A DNA stretch of 62,949 nt from positions 99,879 to 162,827 of the forward strand of contig NZ_LTAQ01000067.1 of assembly GCF_001590835.1 (NCBI RefSeq), written 5' to 3'. The translations under genes were made by a program, and so were the position numbers. Shown in pieces: positions 47,775 through 55,852 of this stretch; the first letter of the stretch is position 1; each line of letters opens with the position of its first letter. This DNA is from Bacillus gaemokensis (GTDB lineage Bacteria > Bacillota > Bacilli > Bacillales > Bacillaceae_G). The notes beneath the pieces are model-generated. The model was not told where the DNA came from and searched no databases. It was given only the letters and a program-made list of their open reading frames with translations.

Positions 47775-48041
47775 ATGTATCTATTTCCCCTAAGAATTGC
47801 TGTTGCAGCTCCTTCTGTACATGTTTCTCCCGTCCATACTGGAAGTGCTGGTGTTGGTATTGAACTTCCCGCAATTTGGCAGCAATATCAATTACCTAGT
47901 GAAGCCACGCCTTCATTTTGGCATTATGGAACCCACTCTGGTCATCCATATCCAGCCACTTCTCCATATGCTGCCCCGCAAATTTTCTATCACTTCCCAT
48001 CCATATATTTTCAAAATTTTTATGGGACTTTCAATATCTGA
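47775..48041 (+). CDS. Hypothetical protein, 88 residues, possibly spore-associated
   Basis: The start at 47775 follows TAGGAGTGA. The protein (MYLFPLRIAVAAPSVHVSPV and HTGSAGVGIELPAIWQQYQL at the front, and a Pro/Tyr/Phe/His-rich end) has no charged core, a composition common in spore coat and germination proteins. Not recognised as a family. It has its own terminator. Confidence 0.55.
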   Translation: MYLFPLRIAVAAPSVHVSPVHTGSAGVGIELPAIWQQYQLPSEATPSFWHYGTHSGHPYPATSPYAAPQIFYHFPSIYFQNFYGTFNI

Positions 48042-48090
48042 CTATATTTTCATATATATCACTAAAAACAAATGCAGAAGTGAATAATCA

Positions 48091-48119
48091 AAAAACGACA
48101 GAAGAAATCCTGTCGTTTT
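48091..48119 (+). terminator. Terminator after the 88-residue gene
   Basis: AAAACGACAG and CTGTCGTTTT pair around AAGAAATC. Confidence 0.85.
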
Positions 48120-48148
48120 CATACGGAGTGATAAACTTTAGTAAAAAA

Positions 48149-48182
48149 ACAAAGCCAGCTCTAGAAAAGAGCCGGCTTTGTT
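48149..48182 (-). terminator. Terminator of the penicillin-binding protein gene
   Basis: AAAGCCAGCTCT and AGAGCCGGCTTTG pair around AGAAA; the plus-strand A tract gives a T tract on the minus strand. Confidence 0.85.
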
Positions 48183-48200
48183 TATCTAGTAAAAATATGA

Positions 48201-50711
48201 TTATTGACCACCGTTTTGGTTTGTATTTGTCTCACCTTGACCATTTCCAACGCTCGGTGGGTTCGTACTAACTTGGCCTTCGCCGTTCCCACCACTTGGC
48301 GGATTCGTACCACCTTGGTTATTTTCGTTTCCACCATTTGGTGGATTCGTACCACCTTGGTTATTTTCGTTTCCACCATTTGGTGGATTCGTACCACCTT
48401 GGTTATTTCCGTTTCCACCATTTGGCGGATTCGTACCACCTTGGTTATTTTCGTTTCCACCATTTGGTGGATTCGTACCACCTTGGTTATTTTCGTTTCC
48501 ACTATTTGGTGGATTCGTATTACCTTGCCCTTGGCCATTTTCTCCATTTTGTTTTTGTTCTTGCTCTTGTTTCTTTTTCTCTTCTTCTAGTTGTTGTTTC
48601 TTTTGTTCTTCCTCTAGTTGTTGTTTTTGTTGCTCATCATTTTTCTTTTGTTCGTTTGAATTTGAACCGGAATTTGAGTTTGAATTCGACGTGTTCGTAT
48701 TTGGAGAAGACTCTCGTTTTGCTCCTTTCACACGTAATTCACCACCCTCTGGTATAACACTACTTGGTGCTTTAAAGTGTGATGTATCCGATCCAAATTG
48801 ACTCATCATTTCTTTAAAAATTTGTTGTGCAATTTTCGTATTTTTACTACTTATATAATCTTCAGGACCATTTTTCATATATCCAGTCCACACCGCCATT
48901 GTATATTGCGGTGTATAACCAGCGAACCAACTATCACGTGATGCACTAGCTGGTATACCATATTTCGCTACGTCTGCAGCTGAATAGTTTGTTGTTCCTG
49001 TTTTACCTGCAACATCTAAAGAACCTACATTTGCTGCTGTACCTGTACCTGAGCTAACGACAGAGCGCAACATATCTGTCACCATATATGCTGTGTAGTC
49101 TTCCATCACACGTTTAGATTTCGGCTCAAAACTTTTTGATTTCCCATCAGGATAAACCACTTTTTTAACAAAGTGTGGTTTCGTATATTTCCCATCATTA
49201 CCAAATGCAGCATATGCTCCTGCAATTTCAGTTGGTGATGCTTCATTCGTACCAATTGCTGTTGATTCAGGTACCTCTTTACCGAATTTAATACCTAAAC
49301 CTTCTGCGAAACTTTGAGCTTTGCTAAGCCCTACTTCTTTTGCTGTTTTAATTGCCGGTATGTTGCGAGACATTTTAAGAGCATCACGCATTGTTATCGA
49401 ACCTTTATATTCTCTATCAGCATTTCGAACCTCTTGTCCTGTTGAATATTTAAAAGGTGAGTCATCAAGCTGATGATACGTTGGCCATTTTAAATATTCA
49501 ATTGCTGGACCATAATCAAAGATTGGCTTCATTGTTGATCCTGCTGAACGATCTAGTTCAATTGCCATATTACGTCCTTTAAATGTCGCTTTGTTTTCAC
49601 CACGACCACTACCTATCGCACGAATTTCTCCAGTTTTAGTGTCCATAAATGTGAAAGCACCTTGGAATTTATCATTCGGATAGCTAATAATATTTTTGTT
49701 TAAAAGATCATCCGCATATTGCTGTGCTTTCGGATCTAATGTTGTGTAAATAGATAAACCATCCGATCCAACGTTTGCATCTGGCAATTCTTTCTCTACT
49801 TCTTTCACCACAGCGTCTATGAATGCAGGATATGGCATTTCAGTTACCTCTTTAGGCGGACGCAGCCCTTCTTTTACAGACACTTTAGATGCTTCTTCCA
49901 TTTCCTTCTTAGAAATATATCCATGTCGATTCATTAAATGTAGTACTACGTTTCTACGTTCTGTTGCTCTCTCTACATTTTGTGGTTTTGTTGGATCGTA
50001 AATACTAGGTCCTTTTGGTAACCCTGCAAGCATCGCAGCCTCTGGTAAAGTTAAATCTTTTAACTCTTTTCCATAATAATTTTCTGCTGCTGTTGCGATA
50101 CCATATGAGCGGTTCCCTAAATTAATCTTATTTAAATACATTTCTAATATTTCGTGTTTTGAATACTGCTGTTCTAATTTATAGGCCAAAAATATTTCTT
50201 GTGCTTTACGCTTAGGCGTTTTGTCCATAGATAAGAAATAGTTTTTAATAACCTGCTGCGTAATTGTACTACCACCTTGCGAGCCATAATTTCCAGTGAG
50301 ACTAACTAAAACTGCACGTCCAGTACCTTTAAAATCAACACCACTGTGATCATAAAAGCGCGCATCTTCTGTAGCTAAAAACGCACTTTCTACCAATTTC
50401 GGTACTTGATCATACGTAATATTTGTTCGCTTTTCTTTCCCATATTCATATACTAGCTTTTTATCTTTATCATAGATTTTTGCTGATAATGGATTAACAA
50501 GCTTTGCTTTTTCAAGTTTAGGAGCATCTTTTATCATAATGAAAAAAGTAGTTACTCCCGCTACGAGTGTCACGATTCCAAGTATTAAGCATCCAATTAA
50601 AAATTTACGAAAAATAGATGTTTTACCTTTCGTTTTTTCTTTATTTGCACTTGGCTGCTTTTTCTTTTGTACTTGTCTTCGCTCCTCTCGAGAACGATAA
50701 TTCTCTGACAT
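48201..50711 (-). CDS. Class A penicillin-binding protein (bifunctional GT51/transpeptidase)
   Basis: 836 residues. A basic cytoplasmic head and one membrane anchor (about 33-58) precede a GT51 glycosyltransferase domain with the catalytic Glu in ATEDARFYDHSGVDF and GGSTITQQ. The transpeptidase domain has SxxK as AGSTMKP near residue 400, SxN as MSRNIPA, and KTG as AGKTGTTN. It polymerises and cross-links peptidoglycan outside the membrane. After about residue 650 comes a low-complexity tail: Ser/Asn, then Gln/Glu/Lys coiled coil, then five 14-residue repeats. B. subtilis PonA also has a disordered Asn-rich tail; PonA identity is probable but not proven. Confidence 0.95.
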   Translation of the reverse strand: MSENYRSREERRQVQKKKQPSANKEKTKGKTSIFRKFLIGCLILGIVTLVAGVTTFFIMIKDAPKLEKAKLVNPLSAKIYDKDKKLVYEYGKEKRTNITYDQVPKLVESAFLATEDARFYDHSGVDFKGTGRAVLVSLTGNYGSQGGSTITQQVIKNYFLSMDKTPKRKAQEIFLAYKLEQQYSKHEILEMYLNKINLGNRSYGIATAAENYYGKELKDLTLPEAAMLAGLPKGPSIYDPTKPQNVERATERRNVVLHLMNRHGYISKKEMEEASKVSVKEGLRPPKEVTEMPYPAFIDAVVKEVEKELPDANVGSDGLSIYTTLDPKAQQYADDLLNKNIISYPNDKFQGAFTFMDTKTGEIRAIGSGRGENKATFKGRNMAIELDRSAGSTMKPIFDYGPAIEYLKWPTYHQLDDSPFKYSTGQEVRNADREYKGSITMRDALKMSRNIPAIKTAKEVGLSKAQSFAEGLGIKFGKEVPESTAIGTNEASPTEIAGAYAAFGNDGKYTKPHFVKKVVYPDGKSKSFEPKSKRVMEDYTAYMVTDMLRSVVSSGTGTAANVGSLDVAGKTGTTNYSAADVAKYGIPASASRDSWFAGYTPQYTMAVWTGYMKNGPEDYISSKNTKIAQQIFKEMMSQFGSDTSHFKAPSSVIPEGGELRVKGAKRESSPNTNTSNSNSNSGSNSNEQKKNDEQQKQQLEEEQKKQQLEEEKKKQEQEQKQNGENGQGQGNTNPPNSGNENNQGGTNPPNGGNENNQGGTNPPNGGNGNNQGGTNPPNGGNENNQGGTNPPNGGNENNQGGTNPPSGGNGEGQVSTNPPSVGNGQGETNTNQNGGQ
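48301..48510 (-). repeat. Five tandem 42-bp coding repeats in the PBP C-terminal tail
   Basis: Units begin at 48301, 48343, 48385, 48427 and 48469 and encode GGNENNQGGTNPPN-type repeats (one copy has GNGNNQ). Units are nearly identical at the DNA level, and degenerate versions lie outside (GGTNPPSGGNGEGQ, STNPPSVGNGQG). Copy number is expected to vary between strains by slippage. Confidence 0.9.
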
Positions 50712-50736
50712 GTTGCTTTCTCCTGCCTTTCAATTC

Positions 50737-50904
50737 TCACGCTGATTCATATAAAAATAAAATCAACATATTGATTTCTCCACAATAAATAGGCCTAATT
50801 TTAAAAAAGTAGCTATCAAATCCAGGCTTCAAAAAGTAATATCCGTTTCGCATTTGCACATTACTCCAATCATGCAATGCTTCTAGATATTTAGGACAAA
50901 CCAT
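50737..50904 (-). CDS. Hypothetical protein, 55 residues
   Basis: Starting at 50904, after GGAGGAGAAA, the protein reads MVCPKYLEALHDWSNVQM onward. The longer in-frame version (to 50985) uses a region with no ribosome site. Not recognised; the tail INMLILFLYESA is hydrophobic. It precedes the PBP gene on the same strand by 25 bp, so it may share its transcript. Confidence 0.55.
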   Translation of the reverse strand: MVCPKYLEALHDWSNVQMRNGYYFLKPGFDSYFFKIRPIYCGEINMLILFLYESA

Positions 50905-51253
50905 TTTCTCCTCCATTTTTCTAATATTATTTGCATGTAAAACATAGAATGTAAGAGATGGACTTTCAAAAATCTTATACAGCAAGGTGTAAAAACATAT
51001 GACCTCGTATAAATAATATACTTTTTTTACATTTGGTCAAATTTTTCTATTGGCATAACTATGGCTAGCAAATCAATAGTGAGATAAAAATATCATAACA
51101 ATATGAATTTCATGTGAACTCAAGCTAAAACAAGCACACAAAAAAAGTGCTAGTCATAAACACCATGCAACATCCCCATACTATATTTCTATAAATTAGC
51201 AGGATTTCCCTTTATCAATATCTAAATATATTTAAGAGAGGAGATGAACTAAC

Positions 51254-51460
51254 ATGACTCTATATCCGGTAATTTCTAAAACTTTAGTCGCTGTAGGTTA
51301 TAATCCATCGTCAATGATTTTACGAATTGAATTTAGAAATGGTACATATGATTTCTATGCTGTACCTGAAAGCATTTATACAGGATTATTAAATGCACAA
51401 TCAAAAAGCTACTATCATAATACTTATATTAAAAACTCTTTTCGTCACACTAAAATTTAG
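51254..51460 (+). CDS. KTSC-domain protein
   Basis: 68 residues. SKTLVAVGYNPSSMILRIEF, then GTYDFYAVPESIYTGLLNA, SKSYYHNTYIKNSF match the KTSC domain (also found fused to lysyl-tRNA synthetases), where the F/Y-x-V-P and the S..G..F/Y-N..I elements are typical. Function unknown. AGAGAGGAG precedes the ATG. It is a single gene; no clear terminator is seen. Confidence 0.85.
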   Translation: MTLYPVISKTLVAVGYNPSSMILRIEFRNGTYDFYAVPESIYTGLLNAQSKSYYHNTYIKNSFRHTKI

Positions 51461-51563
51461 TATAACTCATATTATAGGGATAATTTAGGTCGGTTTTATC
51501 CGTATTATATCTACTCATATGTATGACTGGCAAAGAAATTACACATAAGGTCGAATAATAAAA

Positions 51564-51596
51564 TAGCCGACTCCACAAGGAGCTGGCTTTTCTTAT
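51564..51596 (-). terminator. Terminator of the yolD-like gene
   Basis: AGCCGACTCC and GGAGCTGGCT pair around ACAA, with a T tract on the minus strand formed by the AAATA side. Confidence 0.7.
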
Positions 51597-51940
51597 TTAA
51601 CATCAATTATATCATTGAACTTAAAAGTGCTTTTTTGGTAAAAAGCATCCGTACATGTTACATCCTGCTTTATAGGATCAATATTGATAACAGTCATATA
51701 ACTGGTAAGGACATAACCATCTTCATAATATGTAATTAGTATTTCCTCTTCGGATAGTAGCGAACTTATTAATTTACTTTCAATTCGTTCTTTAGCGTCC
51801 TCGGTTACAATCAGTCGTGATACTTTCGTTTTTTCCTCGATAATCTTTCGTATACCAGCGAATTGTTCCGGCATACTTGCAAACGGAGTCCATTTTACCA
51901 TTCCTCTCCCTCTTACTTTTGGCATTTTCGCGTTATTCAT
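51593..51940 (-). CDS. YolD-like family protein
   Basis: 115 residues with GRGMVKWTPFASMPEQFAGI near the start, the conserved (R)GxxKWxPF...E pattern of YolD-like proteins. In Bacillus such genes usually pair with an SOS-induced Y-family polymerase (uvrX/yqjW type); none follows here. AGGGGGACATAAATC precedes the ATG. A short minus-strand frame just upstream (stop at 52007, ending EIRTRFEKKHN) could be the end of a lost partner gene. Confidence 0.8.
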   Translation of the reverse strand: MNNAKMPKVRGRGMVKWTPFASMPEQFAGIRKIIEEKTKVSRLIVTEDAKERIESKLISSLLSEEEILITYYEDGYVLTSYMTVINIDPIKQDVTCTDAFYQKSTFKFNDIIDVK

Positions 51941-52288
51941 GATTTATGTCCCCCTAATAATATGTGTCCATATCTTGCAGTCGTGATACTTGTATAAGAA
52001 GCACCTCTAATTATGCTTTTTTTCGAAGCGAGTACGTATTTCATCCATCATTTTTGTACGTTTCATTTTCTTTTCGCGTTGTATTACATTATCAAAAGCG
52101 AAATTTATTCTTCACCTTTATTCACTAAATTTGTTAACGATATCTGAAATAATCTAATTGACTCCCTTGTATATAATTTCATGCAAAAAATATGTACAAA
52201 TATGATATCCACCTTCAAATGAGTTGGTCTACTTAAAGTATGTGTTTTTCAAAATCCTTCACTATAATTAATTGAGAAATGAATTGTT

Positions 52289-52483
52289 CTAGCAAGTTTC
52301 TTTTGTATGCTCAATCGATCTTTCTTCTGCCATATAATCACGTAAGAATACTTGACTTTCTCCGAGAGAAACTTCAGTTGGAATATGTTTTTCTGAAATA
52401 CGGCTGCAGTCAATGCCGTTACGAGTAACACCCTCACTACTACCAGCTTCGTCCTCAAAGAATCAAGTCTCCTTTTGATACAT
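52289..52483 (-). pseudogene. Small SOS-controlled gene with an early in-frame stop
   Basis: AGGAGTG precedes an ATG at 52483. The frame reads MYQKET, TGA, then FFEDEAGSSEGVTRNGIDCS, RISEKHIPTEVSLGESQVFL, RDYMAEERSIEHTKETC and a stop at 52289. The sense is coherent throughout, so only codon 7 breaks it. A LexA-type box and a TATAAT lie directly upstream, so it was damage-inducible. The family is not recognised; it might once have belonged with the YolD-like gene. Confidence 0.5.
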
Positions 52484-52502
52484 GATACACTCCTAAAAAC
52501 AA

Positions 52503-52522
52503 GAACACTAGTTCTCATTATA
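52503..52522 (-). promoter_or_regulatory. LexA (DinR) box overlapping a -10 region
   Basis: GAAC-TAGT-GTTC on the minus strand (52514-52503) matches the Bacillus SOS box CGAACnnnnGTTCG core. TATAAT (52522-52517) lies next to it. Controls the broken small gene at 52289-52483. Confidence 0.7.
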
Positions 52523-52601
52523 CACGGACTAACGTTCTTTTAGAAGGGGGTTTTTATGAAAATATTGGTTAAAAAAAAAGCGATCGACTAAAAGTGAAAA
52601 G

Positions 52602-52635
52602 TAAAACCGACTCCTATTACAGAGCCGGTTTATTT
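52602..52635 (-). terminator. Terminator of the GH25 endolysin gene
   Basis: AAAACCGACTCCT and AGAGCCGGTTTT pair around ATTAC. Confidence 0.85.
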
Positions 52636-52645
52636 TATTACTATA

Positions 52646-53455
52646 TTATCGTACCTCGTAATGCCAACCTTTTTTATCCATCCATGTTCTGAATTCGCTT
52701 AACTGTGGTTCATAAATACCACCTGTTGTTACAAACGCATAACCATTTGTCGTGAACTCCATTTTAGCCCACCAATTGCGCTCTAGCAGGTATTGAGAAA
52801 TTTCGGTGCATGCCTGTAATCCTAATCCGCCTGTTATAACATATTTTGAACCATCAGATTCTGTTGACTGAGTAGTTTCGCTTACGAACCAGGATAGCGG
52901 TTTATTACCATATAAGTAGTTTAAGTCAACCTTCCCAATACCAGCTATATTTCCTGTTTCAGTATACTGCCATATATCGCACGCATAAGCTGGTTCATTA
53001 CCACCATAACGCGGAATCCAAAGAAAATCTGCTTGTACTCCACCTAATCCATACTTATTATATAGATGGTGACCTACATATAATCCAACCTTCCATCCTG
53101 CATCTTTACAAGTGTTAATAAATGTTTGAGATGCTTCGGCTAATTTTTCAGCCCCACAGCTTTTAAGTGTACCGTCTTCTATATCCAGTACAAGAAACTT
53201 AGCATTCGGGCTTGTTCTTGCCATGAAATCCTTTGCTTCTACAACTGCATCTTTAACAGAAACATAACAGCCATACGCGTATGCCGCATGAGGCACACCA
53301 CGTTGTTCTAAGTTACTCACATAACTTTTATATCTCTCATCTACTGTTCTTGAACCATATTGCACACGACAAATTGCGAGACTAATTTGCGAGGCCGCCA
53401 CATCCCAATTAATATCACCGTTCCACTTTGAAATATCAATGATATGTTTTTCCAC
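52646..53455 (-). CDS. GH25 lysozyme-type endolysin with Amidase02_C wall-binding domain
   Basis: 269 residues from a GTG start preceded by AAAGGAGAATGTGAATA. Residues 1-190 are a GH25 muramidase: Asp7 in IIDISKWNG, the catalytic DIE at 91-93, and DIWQYTETG near 165. Residues about 203-269 (YVITGGLGLQACTEISQYLL, RNWWAKMEF, GWHYEVR) match the cell-wall binding domain seen in Bacillus phage lysin PlyL. The same domain ends the amidase at 59808. No holin, spanin or phage structural gene is nearby, so this is a solitary prophage relic or a domesticated autolysin. No signal peptide. Confidence 0.9.
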   Translation of the reverse strand: MEKHIIDISKWNGDINWDVAASQISLAICRVQYGSRTVDERYKSYVSNLEQRGVPHAAYAYGCYVSVKDAVVEAKDFMARTSPNAKFLVLDIEDGTLKSCGAEKLAEASQTFINTCKDAGWKVGLYVGHHLYNKYGLGGVQADFLWIPRYGGNEPAYACDIWQYTETGNIAGIGKVDLNYLYGNKPLSWFVSETTQSTESDGSKYVITGGLGLQACTEISQYLLERNWWAKMEFTTNGYAFVTTGGIYEPQLSEFRTWMDKKGWHYEVR

Positions 53456-53532
53456 TATTCACATTCTCCTTTCAAAATATCATATTCAAAGCTTGTCTTA
53501 TGGTTTTGTTCCAATACCTATAACAATACAAA
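53456..53532 (-). repeat. 5' flank homologous to that of the amidase endolysin at 60558
   Basis: Aligned without gaps from the two start codons, these 77 bases and 60558-60634 agree at roughly two-thirds of positions. Both carry the end of an upstream frame whose stop overlaps the lysin start (TAGTG here, TAATG there). Here the frame is visible as KGECE before the stop and is degraded further up. The rest of 53533-53782 is AT-rich without a gene. Confidence 0.7.
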
Positions 53533-53732
53533 TCCTTTAACTTAATGCATGATTATCTAACAATATATATATAGCTTAAACTAGCTAAAATAGGTGTTTG
53601 TTTTTCAAATCCAACTTCATACATTTTATATAAACATTAGAACTTCACTATATAAACGAAGTATATACACAGTATTACTTTTAAATCCTTACTTCTTTCA
53701 GCATATTTTTTTATTCTACTAGACCAATAAGA

Positions 53733-53766
53733 AAAAACGACTCCGATTATTCAGAAGTCGCTTTTA
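53733..53766 (-). terminator. Terminator of the YqaE-like gene
   Basis: CGACT(TC) and (GA)AGTCG stems around a loop of about 12 bases, with the plus-strand A run giving a T tract. Confidence 0.7.
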
Positions 53767-53782
53767 TTTTCGTATGTACCAC

Positions 53783-53995
53783 TCAATTTTTATTCCGATT
53801 ATTTATTTTGTCATATGCTTTAATTTGTTTTGTAAGACGTCTATCGGCCTTTTTATCACTTACGACAAGAATCGCATGTATGACTCCTGGCACCCAGACA
53901 ATTAATGTCAAAAAGAAGTTTATGATTGCTTGAAATGGCTTTCCACAAAGTAAAACAGCAAGTGGTGGAAACAAAATTGCTAATAGATACATCAT
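53783..53995 (-). CDS. YqaE/Pmp3 family small membrane protein
   Basis: 70 residues. MYLLAILFPPLAVLLCGKPF, then INFFLTLIVWVPGVIHAILV form the two spans typical of Pmp3/YqaE proteins (FPPLAV...W.PG.IHA). They are linked to membrane potential and cold or salt stress in other organisms. The charged tail KKADRRLTKQIKAYDKI is longer than in the minimal family. Confidence 0.88.
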   Translation of the reverse strand: MMYLLAILFPPLAVLLCGKPFQAIINFFLTLIVWVPGVIHAILVVSDKKADRRLTKQIKAYDKINNRNKN

Positions 53996-54074
53996 TTTTA
54001 TCCACTCCTCTTTATTACTTATCAGCTACCATTATTTATAATAACTTACACTGCTACATATAATAAAAAGCATC

Positions 54075-54392
54075 CTATTGGACGCTTTTCACTTCATAAC
54101 CATTTAATTTTCCAATACCAAACAAATCAATTTCTGTATCACTTAATTGCGGAATAAATTTCACTATTTTTGTCCTACCTTGAAGAACTTCCCCTTCAGT
54201 AGTAATAAATTCAAACATTGGTTGTTCATTCTTTTTCATGATTTCAATAAAAATCATATCCTGATCAGTAGTGCCACGTACAATGACTTTCCAGTCTAAA
54301 TAGTTATCGATACTTACATAAGCTACACGAAAATCTATTTCTTCTTTTCTCTCTCCTAAATAAGTGATTTTTTCTAATTCAAACTGTGCCAT
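54075..54392 (-). CDS. Hypothetical protein, 105 residues
   Basis: Not recognised. A soluble beta-rich protein (MAQFELEKITYLGERKEEID) with a strong ribosome site (GGGAGGTAG). A short hairpin AAGCATCC/GGACGCTT overlaps its 3' end and probably terminates it. The pattern of a small, separate gene suits the surrounding stress and spore genes, but no function is apparent. Confidence 0.65.
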   Translation of the reverse strand: MAQFELEKITYLGERKEEIDFRVAYVSIDNYLDWKVIVRGTTDQDMIFIEIMKKNEQPMFEFITTEGEVLQGRTKIVKFIPQLSDTEIDLFGIGKLNGYEVKSVQ

Positions 54393-54578
54393 TTTACTAC
54401 CTCCCTTTTATTACATATTCGACAGGAAAGAAGAAAAACCTACATGGTATACATATCTACTATTATATTTAAGTATCATATAGATCATGCGAAATAATAA
54501 TTCCTATATTTCTTGTCCTACTTTCAAAAAGCGTATCATCTTCATACAAATAATCCTTTTAATCGCTTTTTTTGTTTT

Positions 54579-55264
54579 CTAAACTTCTCTATTGGCTTCT
54601 ATCATTTCTGTTAGCCCGATTGCTGAAATCACAGTACCAATCGCTTGTATCCAAATACCCGTTAGTCCAATTAATCTCTTATCTTCATTTTCTTTTTCTT
54701 CCTTCTCTTTAGCTGTAGTATTTTCCTTATTTATTTTTTCCTCTTTTGATATATTGCGTATCCCTTGATACGCTTGTAAACCTGCTCCTAAAGTTTGCAA
54801 TGAATTTTCAATTACAATTAGCCATGGAATTTCAGTAATTTCATTCAGTGCCGCTTCCGCTCCAAGAAACGCACCGATAGATTGCAAACTATTTCCTGTA
54901 ATAATTAAATAATCATTCTCTTCCATTTGCCTTTGCCAATTAAAAAATGTTCCTATTACATTTGAAACATTTCCTAAAGCTAATAGCTTAATTCCTGTTT
55001 TCTCTACAGATTCGTTTCTTTTTTTTATTTTCTCCTCTTCGCTACTCACACTCTTTTTTTCCTCTATGCTTTTTTTTCTACCGCATCTTCTTGTTTCACC
55101 AGTTGTAATGTATATCCCAGAGCTTGTAATGAACTACCAACAATAACAAGCGCTGATTCAGCATCTTCCTCCCCTACAAATCCTCTTGTTGTACCGATAG
55201 CCGCTATAAGATTACCACCTACTTGAAATCATGCCCCTGTGACTTTTAAACTTCTTAGGTTCAT
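54579..55264 (-). pseudogene. Repetitive small protein gene (DUF6944-like), broken twice
   Basis: The intact gene would start at 55264 (MNLRSLKVTGA) and encode about 228 residues. It is interrupted by TGA at 55231-55229, where a Trp codon is likely (GA*FQVGGN; compare TGIWIQAIG later). It also shifts frame at an A8 run (55070-55077 on the plus strand); nine A would restore it. The last 156 codons remain open from a GTG at 55049. Internal repeats of the type G(N/S)SLQ(S/A)(I/L)GA occur four to five times, and charged coiled coil separates two of them. I recall the name DUF6944 for such repetitive Bacillus proteins. Function unknown. Confidence 0.6.
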
Positions 55265-55329
55265 ATTTTTTCATCGCCTATATTTAAATCCAATTATTCA
55301 TTTCAGAGTGAAAATTTATAGTGCTCCTA

Positions 55330-55446
55330 TTACAAATTTCTAAACCTCATTACAAAAACTAAACCTTTTTCTGCTATTTTGAAATCCTCGACAATAACAC
55401 CTGCATTTTCCCATTTTATTTTCTGTATGTAATTATGTGCATGAAA
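55330..55446 (-). pseudogene. C-terminal fragment of an unknown protein
   Basis: A minus-strand frame without a start reads YIQKIKWENAGVIVEDFKIA, EKGLVFVMRFRNL to a stop at 55330. The residue pattern is protein-like, and nothing upstream continues it. Not recognised. Confidence 0.3.
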
Positions 55447-55461
55447 ATGTTAGATTTGTAG

Positions 55462-55563
55462 TCAATTACTACTTTTCAAATAAAAAAGAGCACCAATAAG
55501 GCGCTCTATTGTGATAAGGAGTTTTGCGATGAGTATGAAATAAGCTACCTTTGCTTGTTTCAT
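55462..55563 (-). ncRNA. Candidate small RNA or 33-residue hydrophobic peptide gene, ending in a terminator
   Basis: On the minus strand, GTATGAAA...TTTCATAC (55565-55533) folds into a hairpin with an inner AAGC/GCTT stem. GAGCGCC/GGTGCTC plus TTTTTT (55507-55482) then gives a strong terminator. The same strand encodes MKQAKVAYFILIAKLLITIE and a further 13 residues to a stop at 55462. The start lacks a Shine-Dalgarno, so an RNA gene is at least as likely as a peptide. A TATA-rich -10-like stretch lies at 55568-55576. Confidence 0.4.
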
Positions 55564-55663
55564 ACTTCAATATATACTTGTCCTGTTAAAGTGGTGCACG
55601 ATATTTATATTTTTTTCTATTAATTTCAAATGTCGCAAATACTATAGAGAGTTTTAACAAAAT

Positions 55664-55834
55664 TTATAATAAATCTCTTACGTTTTTCCTTGTTTCTTCA
55701 TATAACTCTCGTATTGCACATTCCTTTGCTGTCATCTTCCCTACGTCCAGCAAGTATCTCCCACTGCTTGGGCCATATATTATAACAAATAAGGTATTTC
55801 CCTTTATAAAGATGTTAAGTAGTAAATTTTTCTC
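55664..55834 (-). pseudogene. Remnant of a Nudix hydrolase
   Basis: The frame (57 codons, no start codon) reads YGPSSGRYLLDVGKMTAKEC, AIRELYEETRKNVRDLL and stops at 55664. AIRELYEET is the core of the Nudix box (REUxEE); the usual GxxxxxE part before it is shortened, and everything after it is missing. It is a decayed gene. Confidence 0.55.
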
Positions 55835-55852
55835 TTAATACGAGATAACACT

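Noticed and set aside
48301-48510. CRISPR-like regular spacing
   Set aside because: Units are contiguous without spacers and encode a protein repeat. The SHAEG array at 62640-62949 is rejected for the same reason.
48182-48757. Long open frames antisense to, or out of frame with, the PBP repeats
   Set aside because: They arise from the 42-bp repeat, which keeps several frames open. The PBP domains fix the true frame.
52249-52518. An 89-codon minus-strand frame (MRTSVLVFRS...)
   Set aside because: It is one frame off the coherent, ribosome-site-linked frame at 52289-52483, starts inside the LexA box, and has a poor composition.
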